The position numbers were made by a program, and so were the translations under genes. This document shows positions 36,752 through 44,224 of a DNA stretch of 64,000 bases, one piece after another (the first letter of the stretch is position 1; each line of letters starts with the position of its first letter). The notes beneath the pieces are model-generated. The model was not told the DNA's origin, did no database searches, and saw only the letters and a list, made by a program, of their open reading frames with translations. The stretch is from Bog-473 sp963781955 (GTDB lineage Bacteria; Actinomycetota; Acidimicrobiia; Acidimicrobiales; RAAP-2), in the NCBI GenBank assembly GCA_963781955.1, contig CAWAHU010000003.1, positions 186,001 through 250,000 of the forward strand. Reading direction: 5' to 3'.

Positions 36752-37197
36752 TCAGGACGCGTCTCGCAGACCACCACCGGGATGTCCCGGCTCGACTTGC
36801 GCTGATAGGCGTCGTAGTCCTTGTAGGCCGCCACGATCCGAGGCCACAACGCCGCCTTCTCCTCGGCACTGGCCGTCCGTGCCCGCATGGCGCGCGTCTC
36901 GCCGTTGATGACGATCTCCACGTCCGGGTGCACCGAGAGGTTGCGGTACCACTGCGGGTCGCGGTCGTCACCGCCCTTCGAGGCGACCAGAACGACCCGG
37001 CTGTCGTCGTGCACCGGCGACGTGAGCATGGTCGAGCGCACCTGACCCGAGACGCGGCCCACCGTGCGCAGCTCGACAGCCGCCATGCCACGCAATGAGT
37101 GCGGCCAACGTCCCCCGGTCAGCCGCAACACCGTCTTGTGCCCCAGGTTCAGCAACTTGAAGCCCACGTCGGCGGCGCGATCGCGCTGGTCGCTCAT
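36748..37197 (-). CDS. Deazaflavin (F420)-dependent nitroreductase-family protein (Ddn-like)
   Basis: 149 residues of the Ddn/FDOR-B split-barrel family: LRTVGRVSGQVRSTMLTSP, VLVASKGGDDRDPQWYRNLSVHPDVEI and a C-terminal KSSRDIPVVV. Members bind F420 or a lipid-soluble analogue and reduce quinones or nitro compounds. It is the first gene of the operon running to 33099, which ties the YbjQ-like proteins to redox or lipid metabolism. Confidence 0.85.
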   Translation of the reverse strand: MSDQRDRAADVGFKLLNLGHKTVLRLTGGRWPHSLRGMAAVELRTVGRVSGQVRSTMLTSPVHDDSRVVLVASKGGDDRDPQWYRNLSVHPDVEIVINGETRAMRARTASAEEKAALWPRIVAAYKDYDAYQRKSSRDIPVVVCETRPD

Positions 37198-37365
37198 CAG
37201 CCCTCTCCCCGGGTCCGTGGCCCGAAACCTACTCCGGACCCGGCCCTGGCACGTCGGGAAGGGGACCGGTCGGTACCATGGCCGGACCCGGAGCGGCGGC
37301 GCCCGGTGGGCGGGAGCCGGGAAGGAGGGACGGGCGGTGCGCCTCTCAGTCCCCAGCGAGCGAGG

Positions 37366-39267
37366 GTGAGGTCGGTGTCACGCGGCCTCGTCGTCGCTCC
37401 GCCATCGCTGGCCGCCGCGATCGCGCTCGCGGCGCTCGCCGGCGTGCCACTCCCGGGAGTGACGGCGAACGCCGCCGCGCGGGCCGTCCGGCTGGTCACC
37501 CGTGCTCCCCTCGGACTTCCCCGACCCGAGCATCCTCATGTGGAGCGGTGCGTACTATGGCTTTGCCACCCAGAGTTATTCGCCGAACGGGTCGCCCGTG
37601 AACGTCCAGGTCGCGACCTCTCCCGACGGCGTCCACTGGACGGCGAGCGGCCAGGACGCGTTGCCCACGCTGCCTTCCTGGGCGGTGGCCGGCGACACCT
37701 GGGCCCCGAGCGTCGCCTTCGACGCCTCCGGCGAACGAGTTCGTCATGTACTACACCGCCACCGAGGCCTCGACCGGCTCCCAGTGCATCGGGGTGGCGA
37801 CCGCACCGGCGAACGACCCGACCGGCCCCTACCGCGACCGTCGGCCGCCCCGGTCGTGTGCCAGAACGGGCTCGACACGTCCCCCACCCTCGACAACGGT
37901 GACTTCGGCGGGAGCATCGACCCCGACGTGTTCACCGACGGCAGCGGAAACTCGTGGCTGTTGTGGAAGTCCGACGGGAACCACGTGGGCGTGAGCTCGA
38001 TCGTCTGGTCCGTGCCGCTGTCGCCCAACCTGCAGTCGGTGGCCTCGACGATCCCGACCGAGCTGCTCACCGACGACGCGTCGTGGCAGGCGGGCGTGGT
38101 GGAGGGTCCGGACATGGTCGAGACCGTCGTCGGGAGGCGGGGCGACGGCCGTCTACGACCTCTTCTACAGCGGGAGCGACGTGAACTCAGCCGCCTACGG
38201 CATCGGGTGGGCCAGCTGCCCCGCCGGACCGTCTGCGCCGTGCACCGATCAGTCCACGGCGGGCCCGCTGTTGGGCACCTCCTCGGGCATGTCGGGTCCG
38301 GGCGGACCCTCCGCCGTACGCCCTGCCGGGGTCCGGGCAACTCATGATGGCCTTCGCTGCCTGGCAGGGCACGGCCGTCGGGTACCTGTCGTGCGGCATC
38401 AGGCCGATGTACCTGGCGCAGCTGTCGGTCGCGGCTAGCGGGGCACCCCTCGCTGGCCCCGGCGCTCTCGACCGGTGCGGCATCGAACCCGCCCTGCACC
38501 GATCCTCTGCGGTCCCCCGGGTACTGGCAGGTGGCGAGCGACGGCGGCGTCTTCACTTTCGGGTCCGCCGGTTTCTACGGCTCGACCGGCTCGCTGCGGC
38601 TCAACCAGCCCGTCGTCGGGATGGCCGCGACGCCCGACCGGCGGGGCTACTGGCTCGTGGCCCGTGACGGCGGCGTCTTCGCGTTCGGCGACGCCGGCTT
38701 CTACGGCTCGACCGGGGGCATCCGGCTCGAACCAACCGGTCGTGGCCATGCTGCCGTCCCTCGACGGCCGCGGCTACTGGCTCGTGGCGGCCGACGGCGG
38801 CGTCTTCGCGTTCGGCGACGCCCGCTTCTACGGTTCGGCGGCGGGCCTCGGCGCTGACTCCCCCTTCACGGCAGCCGGCAGCAGCTTCCTCGCCGGCGGG
38901 TACTGGTTGGTCGACGCCGACGGGCAGGTGTACACGTTCGGGAACGCCCCCTACCGAGGCCAGCCCTCGTCGGCTCCGGGCGGGTACCGAATCGTCGGGA
39001 TGGCGTCGACCCGCACCTCCAACGGCTACTGGCTGGCCAGCGCCAACGGCAACGTGGCCGCGTTCGGTGACGCCCGCACCGACGGCTCCGCTCTACGGCA
39101 CCGCCCTCGCCGCGCCGCTCGTGGGCATGGCGGCCACCGCCGACAGTGGCGGGTACTGGCTCCAGGGTGCCGACGGCGGGATCTTCGCCTTCGGCGACGC
39201 GCCCTTCCTGGGCTCCATGGGCGGCCGGCCTCTCAACGCGCCGGTGGTCGGGATCGCCGCGGCCTGA
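37366..39267 (+). pseudogene. Secreted GH43-like glycosidase with C-terminal propeller repeats, about eight frameshifts
   Basis: The three + frames alternate and together give one protein of about 630 residues. Segments in order: a signal peptide (GTG 37366, LAAAIALAALAGVPLPG); a five-bladed-glycosidase-like part (SDFPDPSILMWSGAYYGFA, ATSPDGVHW, NEFVMYYTATEASTGSQ, NGDFGGSIDPDVFTDGSG, YDLFYSGSDVNSAAYGIG); then four to five repeats of the GYWLVAADGGVFAFGDA-FYGS type to 39267. SIDPDVFTDGSG looks like a GH43 catalytic-base region. Shifts lie near 37495, 37730, 37840, 38135, 38315, 38480, 38729 and 39088, and nearly all are one extra base. Confidence 0.7.
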
Positions 39268-39328
39268 GGCCCGGCCTATCCTGAACTCCGGTGACAGGCG
39301 GCGGACGGCGCCGAGGGAGGGCAGGCTC

Positions 39329-39919
39329 ATGGCAGGCACCGCAGGATTCGAGTTCCGGGGAATCAATCATCTCGCCCTGGTCTGCCGCGACATGGAGCGG
39401 ACGGTCGACTTCTACACCAACGTCCTCGGCATGCCCCTGGTCAAGACGATCGAGCTTCCGGCCGGGATCGGCCAGCACTTCTTCTTCGACTGCGGCGGGG
39501 GCGACTGCCTGGCGTTCTTCTGGTTCCCCGACGCTCCCGACGGCGTGCCGGGGGTGAGCGCCCCGGCGACGCGCCCGGACCAGGGGGAGCTCACGAGCGC
39601 CATCGGCTCCATGAACCACGTTGCCTTCGACGTGCCGCCGGACAGGATCGAGGAGTACCGCGACCGCCTGGTCGCCGCCGGGGTCGAGTGCAGCGAGATC
39701 TGGAACCACGACGACTCGGAGTGGGGCCTGAGCGAGAACGTCGACGAGGGCGTCTTCGTGCGCAGCATCTATTTCTGCGATCCCGACGGGATCCTCCTGG
39801 AGTTCGCCTGTTGGCTGCGCCAGTTCACCCCGGCCGACGTGTCGCACGCCCCGGCCCGAGCCGCCGAAGCCACCCGTGACGCCCGACCCGGGGTCCCGGC
39901 CCAGCCGACCCCCGTCTGA
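39329..39919 (+). CDS. VOC-family (glyoxalase/dioxygenase-like) protein
   Basis: 196 residues, two beta-alpha-beta-beta-beta modules. Metal-ligand positions look occupied: GINHLALVCRDMERTVDFY (His), MNHVAFDVPPDRIEEY (His) and DPDGILLEFACW (Glu). This is the pattern of extradiol-dioxygenase or glyoxalase-like enzymes. GAGGGAGGG precedes ATG 39329. It starts a three-gene unit with a CMD-family and an AttH-like gene. Confidence 0.85.
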   Translation: MAGTAGFEFRGINHLALVCRDMERTVDFYTNVLGMPLVKTIELPAGIGQHFFFDCGGGDCLAFFWFPDAPDGVPGVSAPATRPDQGELTSAIGSMNHVAFDVPPDRIEEYRDRLVAAGVECSEIWNHDDSEWGLSENVDEGVFVRSIYFCDPDGILLEFACWLRQFTPADVSHAPARAAEATRDARPGVPAQPTPV

Positions 39920-39922
39920 GCG

Positions 39923-40562
39923 GTGCCCCGGCTGCGCCAGGTCTCCAAGGACGAGGCCACTGCCCCCATCGTGACCACCATGTACGACTGGCTCTTCGAG
40001 GGCCGGGACCCGGTGGCAGAACCGGGGCGCTGGGACGGGACAACTGGCGACTGGTGGACGGTGTTCGCCAACAGCCCCGACATTCTGGACCACTGCGTGA
40101 AGGGTTTCGGCCTCTACCAGTCCCCCGCCCGGCTGCTCGACCCCTCGCTGCGCGAGTTGGGCCAGATCCGCGCCGGCTGGGCGGCCGGCAGCCAATTCGT
40201 GTTCAGCCAGCACGCCAAGTCCATGCGCGAGCTCGGCATGCCCGAAGACGCAGATCGCCCACATCCCCTCCTGGAGCGTCGCTCCCGAGGGCACCTACAG
40301 CGAGGTCGAGCGTGCCGTCTTGGCCTACACCGACTGTCTCGTCTATGACCATGGCCGCGTGCCCGACGCGCTCTTCGCCGAGTTGCGACGACACCTCGAC
40401 GACGTGGCCATCCTGGAGCTCACGTACATCACAACGCTGTACTTCCAGCACGCCGTGATGTCCAAAGCGCTCCGCACCGAGTTCGATGACCGCGACGAAC
40501 CGGTGGTCGAGGCGCCGGGCCCACCTGGGGCCAGTGCCATGCACCCGGGGAGGGAACGATGA
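39923..40562 (+). CDS. Carboxymuconolactone-decarboxylase-family protein, one frameshift
   Basis: GTG 39923 opens PRLRQVSKDEATAPIVTTMY and runs to SMRELGMP. The continuation KTQIAHIPSWSVAPEG to the stop at 40562 is one frame away. Removing one base of CCC (40241-40243) restores MPKTQIAHIP. The joined protein of about 212 residues has the CMD helix SQFVFSQHAKSM. It lacks the AhpD-type CxxC, so peroxidase activity is unlikely; these proteins often act as lactone or ring-opening accessory enzymes. Its stop overlaps the next start (ATGA), supporting a real coding gene. Confidence 0.75.
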
Positions 40563-41530
40563 CCGCACCACACACCACGCTGCCTGCCGACGAGGCGCGC
40601 CACGCCCCCGATCCCGATGACCTGTGGAACGAGTCGTACTACTGCGACTTCGTCGATGCGGACGGCGCCTCCGGCGGTTGGTTGCGCCTCGGCCTCTACC
40701 CGAACCGCCAGGTGGCCTGGTGGACGGCGTGGATCGTCCGACCCGGGCACGCCGCCGTGTGCGCGGTCGACTACCACGCACCGATCCCGCCCGGCGGCGG
40801 CCTGGTGTCGGAGTCCGATTCGCTGGGCCGGGTCGAGATCGACGTACGCCGCCCGCTCGAGGAGTTCCGGATGGCCACCTCGACACCCGCGTTCGTGTTC
40901 GCCGACCCCGCCGACGTGTATACCCACGGCGAGACCTCCGGCCGGCCGGCGCTGCTCGACCTCGATCTCACATGGACGACCGACGGCACTCCCTATGCCT
41001 ACGACGTCACCACCCGCTACGAGATCCCGTGCCTGGTCAGCGGCACCGTGACCGTCGACGGCGAAGAGCACCGGGTCGACGGGCAAGGCCAACGCGACCA
41101 CTCCTGGGGGGTGCGCGACTGGTGGGAGTTCGGCTGGTGCTGGTGCTCCCTCCGGCTGACCGACGGGACCCGCGTGCACACCGTCGACGTCCGGATCCCA
41201 GGCTTCCCGGTGTTCTTCGGATACGTGCAGACCCCGGAAGGACGCGACCGGACACCCCAGACGGTGACCTCGCTGTCGGTGACCGAAGAGCTGGGCGAGC
41301 ACGGCTTCCCCACGGTCGGGCGGATCGACCTGACCGCTGGCTTCGCCGAGGACGGCGGCGCCGTCCACGAGCTCGGCCTCGAGGTGACGCCGACCGCCTT
41401 CGGGCCCGTGCTGCTGCGCAACGATGCCGACGGCCGGGTCAGCCGGTTCCCGCGCGCCATGGTCACCTGCCGCACCGACGACGGCCGCACCGGTGCGGGC
41501 TGGATCGAGTGGAATCAGCCCCAGGGCTGA
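40559..41530 (+). CDS. AttH/CrtC-like lipocalin-fold protein (DUF7064-like)
   Basis: 323 residues, predicted all-beta. The diagnostic motif DGQGQRDHSWGVRDWWEF near residue 178 is shared with AttH-like and carotenoid-hydratase-like proteins. The N-terminal half has WNESYYCDFVDADGASGGW and LRLGLYPNRQVAWWTAWI. Members bind or hydrate hydrophobic ligands. ATG 40559 follows GGGAGGG and overlaps the CMD stop, so the three proteins (VOC, CMD, this) are probably made together. Confidence 0.7.
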   Translation: MTAPHTTLPADEARHAPDPDDLWNESYYCDFVDADGASGGWLRLGLYPNRQVAWWTAWIVRPGHAAVCAVDYHAPIPPGGGLVSESDSLGRVEIDVRRPLEEFRMATSTPAFVFADPADVYTHGETSGRPALLDLDLTWTTDGTPYAYDVTTRYEIPCLVSGTVTVDGEEHRVDGQGQRDHSWGVRDWWEFGWCWCSLRLTDGTRVHTVDVRIPGFPVFFGYVQTPEGRDRTPQTVTSLSVTEELGEHGFPTVGRIDLTAGFAEDGGAVHELGLEVTPTAFGPVLLRNDADGRVSRFPRAMVTCRTDDGRTGAGWIEWNQPQG

Positions 41531-41589
41531 GTCGCGGCGCCACAGCCCAGCCTTCCTGGCCTTCCCACGTCGCCCCCCCCGGCCCGCTG

Positions 41590-42318
41590 CTAGGGCAACT
41601 CGGCCTCCGCCGGCAGCGACGCCTCCCCTGGGCCGTGCGCGCCCCGGACCAGCCGCTCGGCCAGGGTCACCTCCATGAGGCCAAGGGCCATCCCGAAGAG
41701 GTCACCGAGCACGAACGTGGTGAGGAAGACGAGTCCCACGTTCTCGTGGGGCACGAGCTCGGCTATGAAGACCACGACCTCGTGCTCGACGGCCAGCGGG
41801 AGCGTGATGAACACGAAGACCAGCATGAAGTGCGGCCACACCACCTGGATGGACTTGCGGAAGGCCTGGGGCACCGAGACGTCCAGGAGGTTGATGAGGG
41901 GACCGACCAGGGCGAAGAGCGTGCCGACGACGAGGCCCGGCACGACGATGAACACCGATGCCACCGCGCCGATCAGCACCAAGACCGCGTCGGCCATCAG
42001 CAGGCGCAGCCACGGCAGCGAGCGCAGCACCTCGAGGATCGGCTGCGGGGGCTCGTTGCGCTCCACCGAGCCGACGAGGCGCTCGAGCATGCCGCTGTAG
42101 AAGGTCAGCCCAAGCGTCGAGGCACTGAAGACGAACGCGCCAAGCAGCGAGAAGATCCCGTGGTGGTCGACACTTACCTCCGTGTAGAAGGTGCTCTGCA
42201 GCGCGTCGATTCCGAAGATCACGAGGGCCGGGACGACCACGCGGCCGGGCTCGGCCCGGAGGGTGCGCCAGGCCATGGAGATCAGCTCGGCCGGGTGCAG
42301 GTGGTGGCGCTCGGTCAT
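41590..42318 (-). CDS. Polytopic membrane protein, 242 residues
   Basis: About six hydrophobic helices (for example VVVPALVIFGIDAL, FVFSASTLGLTFYSG, VLVLIGAVASVFIVVPGLVVG). A GALINLL-like loop and IQVVWPHFMLVFVFITLPL follow. The look is that of the YciC/glycerophosphodiester-diesterase-type membrane domain, which is tentative. Its ATG overlaps the stop of the upstream methyltransferase gene (ATGA). Confidence 0.75.
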   Translation of the reverse strand: MTERHHLHPAELISMAWRTLRAEPGRVVVPALVIFGIDALQSTFYTEVSVDHHGIFSLLGAFVFSASTLGLTFYSGMLERLVGSVERNEPPQPILEVLRSLPWLRLLMADAVLVLIGAVASVFIVVPGLVVGTLFALVGPLINLLDVSVPQAFRKSIQVVWPHFMLVFVFITLPLAVEHEVVVFIAELVPHENVGLVFLTTFVLGDLFGMALGLMEVTLAERLVRGAHGPGEASLPAEAELP

Positions 42319-43004
42319 GCCGCTTCCCTCACACTGGCGCGAATCCGTCGCCGACGAAGTCGAAGAGCACTCGGCGCGGCTTCGAACGGTGCGACCGGGC
42401 CGTCGAGCTGGTGGTGCCCCACCGCCAGGACGGTTCCCGCCGGGGCCACGAAGGCCAGCTCGGTGAATCCGGCCGCTACGAACGCGGCCCGGATGGCCGG
42501 CGTGGCATCAGGCGGTCGCCGGTGCCGGGTCCAGATCACGTGGCCCCCCGGTGCGCAGAATCCGGGCATGGCCGCGACGGTGCCCGCGATGTCGACCTCG
42601 CTGATGTTCCCGAAGATCCCGCACAGCAGCACCAGGTCGGCCGGCACGTCGTCGGTGTACCAGGCGCAGCGCGCCGCGTCCCCCACCACCACTCGCACGG
42701 AACCGGTCAGCCCCGCCGCGGCCGCCCGGTCCCTCGCGAACGCCGCCAGCGCCGGGTCGAGCTCGACCAGCAGGGCCGATACCTGCCGAGCGCCGGGGTG
42801 CGTGGCCAGGACGTCGATCACGTCGCGACCCTGCCCGGCGCAGAGGCTGATCACGCGCACCGGGCCGGGGCGGGACCAGTCCACGTCGTCGAGAGCACGT
42901 TGCACCATCGACTGCACGATGCCCAGGCGCAGGGACAAGCCCGAGGTTGAGTCCTCGTACGGCTCGTGCCAGCGCACCCAGTGGGAGTCCCCGGCCACCA
43001 TCAC
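42315..43004 (-). CDS. Class I SAM-dependent methyltransferase
   Basis: About 229 residues. SAM motif I is VISLCAGQGRDVIDVLA near residue 50; the acidic ribose contact is LLVELDPALAAFA; motif IV is ADLVLLCGIFGNISE near 125. Similar proteins modify small molecules or lipids. GTG 43004 or ATG 43001 is the start; the predicted transcription start (from TACGAT) falls at 43003, so a leaderless or nearly leaderless mRNA is likely. First gene of a two-gene unit with the membrane protein. Confidence 0.82.
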   Translation of the reverse strand: MMVAGDSHWVRWHEPYEDSTSGLSLRLGIVQSMVQRALDDVDWSRPGPVRVISLCAGQGRDVIDVLATHPGARQVSALLVELDPALAAFARDRAAAAGLTGSVRVVVGDAARCAWYTDDVPADLVLLCGIFGNISEVDIAGTVAAMPGFCAPGGHVIWTRHRRPPDATPAIRAAFVAAGFTELAFVAPAGTVLAVGHHQLDGPVAPFEAAPSALRLRRRRIRASVREAA

Positions 43005-43009
43005 CGCCC

Positions 43010-43019
43010 ATCGTAGGGT
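43010..43019. promoter_or_regulatory. Overlapping divergent -10 elements
   Basis: ATCGTAGGGT contains TACGAT on the minus strand (43015-43010) and TAGGGT on the plus strand (43014-43019), sharing the TA. Each sits 5-8 nt from a start codon on its strand: GTG 43004/ATG 43001 (minus) and GTG 43027 (plus). It is a candidate bidirectional promoter. Confidence 0.45.
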
Positions 43020-43026
43020 GGGCCGG

Positions 43027-43053
43027 GTGACCGACCCGAGGCAGGACCGGTGA
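43027..43053 (+). other. Eight-codon leaderless mini-ORF upstream of the adenine methyltransferase
   Basis: GTG 43027 lies 7 nt after the TAGGGT -10 and would encode VTDPRQDR then TGA, ending 10 bases before the methyltransferase start. It may be a chance frame, or a leader peptide that affects initiation downstream. Confidence 0.25.
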
Positions 43054-43063
43054 GCACACCCCC

Positions 43064-44167
43064 GTGATCAAGTACATCGGCTCGAAGCGCCGCTTGGTCC
43101 CGGTCCTGGCCCGCATCTGCGCCGCGTCGGGCGCCCGGACCGCGCTCGACCTCTTCACCGGCACCACCCGCGTGGCCCAAGCCTTCAAGGCTCAGGGCGT
43201 ACACGTCACAGCCGTGGACAGCGCGCGCTACGCGCACGTCTTCGCCCGCACCTACGTCGAGACGGACGGGTCTGAGATCGACCTCCACGCGCTCGAGGCG
43301 GCCGTGGCCCACCTCAACGGCCTGCACGGCACCGACGGCTATGTCACCGAGACGTTCAGCCGCCAGGCCCGATATTTTCAGCCGCACAACGCCCGGCGGA
43401 TCGACGCCGCCCGCGACGCGATCGAGGCGGAGTACGCCGGGTCTCCGCTCGAACCCCTACTGCTGACCAGCCTGATCGAGGCGGCCGACCGGGTCGACTC
43501 GACGACCGGGGTCCAGATGGCATACGTGAAGCAGTGGGCGCCGCGCTCGTACAACCAGCTCGAGCTGCGGGTGCCGGCGCTCTTCGAGGGCCCGGGCCGT
43601 GCCGTGCGGGGCGACGCCGTGGCGCTGGCCGAGGCGCCGGACTCGGGGCCACCACTGGGCTCGTTCGGCCTGGCCTACCTCGACCCGCCGTACAACCAGC
43701 ATCGGTATTTCACCAACTACCACGTGTGGGAGACGCTGGTGGCCTGGGACGCGCCCGAGGCCTACGGCGTGGCCCGCAAGCGCGTCGACGCCCGTGACCC
43801 CGTGACCCGGTCGGCCTTCAACTCCAAGCGCACCATGCCCGCCGCCCTGGCCTCGGTCGTCCGGTCTCTCGACTGCGAGCTGCTCGTCCTGTCCTACAAC
43901 GATGAGTCCTGGCTCGGGTCCGACGAGCTCGAGTCCATGTGTGCCGTCCGTGGAACCGTGGCCACGCTCGCCTTCGACTCGGCGAGGTACGTCGGGGCCC
44001 GTATCGGGATCTTCGACCCATCGGGCCGCAAGGTAGGACGAGTGGGCCACCTTTCCAACCGGGAGTTGCTGGTGATCGCCGGCGAGCGGGCCGCCGTGCG
44101 CCGCGCCGCCGCTGCGGCCGGCGGATCCGGCACCCCCATGGTGGATCGGCTACAAAAGACGACGTGA
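43064..44167 (+). CDS. DNA adenine (N6) methyltransferase, D12 class, orphan
   Basis: 367 residues. SAM motif: IKYIGSKRRLVPVLARI at the N-terminus and ALDLFTGTTRVAQAF near residue 27. Catalytic motif LAYLDPPYNQHRY (DPPY) near 206. This is the Dam/D12 order in which the SAM motif precedes DPPY. No restriction endonuclease or specificity gene is adjacent, so it is probably a regulatory or housekeeping methylase. GTG 43064 gives the canonical MIKYIGSK start, with GGTGAG about 10 nt upstream. Its stop overlaps a GTG (44164) that may be the true PPK2 start. Confidence 0.9.
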   Translation: MIKYIGSKRRLVPVLARICAASGARTALDLFTGTTRVAQAFKAQGVHVTAVDSARYAHVFARTYVETDGSEIDLHALEAAVAHLNGLHGTDGYVTETFSRQARYFQPHNARRIDAARDAIEAEYAGSPLEPLLLTSLIEAADRVDSTTGVQMAYVKQWAPRSYNQLELRVPALFEGPGRAVRGDAVALAEAPDSGPPLGSFGLAYLDPPYNQHRYFTNYHVWETLVAWDAPEAYGVARKRVDARDPVTRSAFNSKRTMPAALASVVRSLDCELLVLSYNDESWLGSDELESMCAVRGTVATLAFDSARYVGARIGIFDPSGRKVGRVGHLSNRELLVIAGERAAVRRAAAAAGGSGTPMVDRLQKTT

Positions 44168-44224
44168 GCAAGCACGCCCACGGCGACCCCGGGGGCCGGC
44201 CCCACGGAGGCGACGACGACGGAC

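Noticed and set aside
41573..41580. Run of eight C between convergent genes as a phase-variable tract
   Set aside because: It is intergenic after both stops, so slippage would not alter a protein.
40624..43053. 809-codon plus-strand frame
   Set aside because: Runs across the AttH-like gene and two minus-strand genes in shadow frames; Arg/His-rich with no domains.
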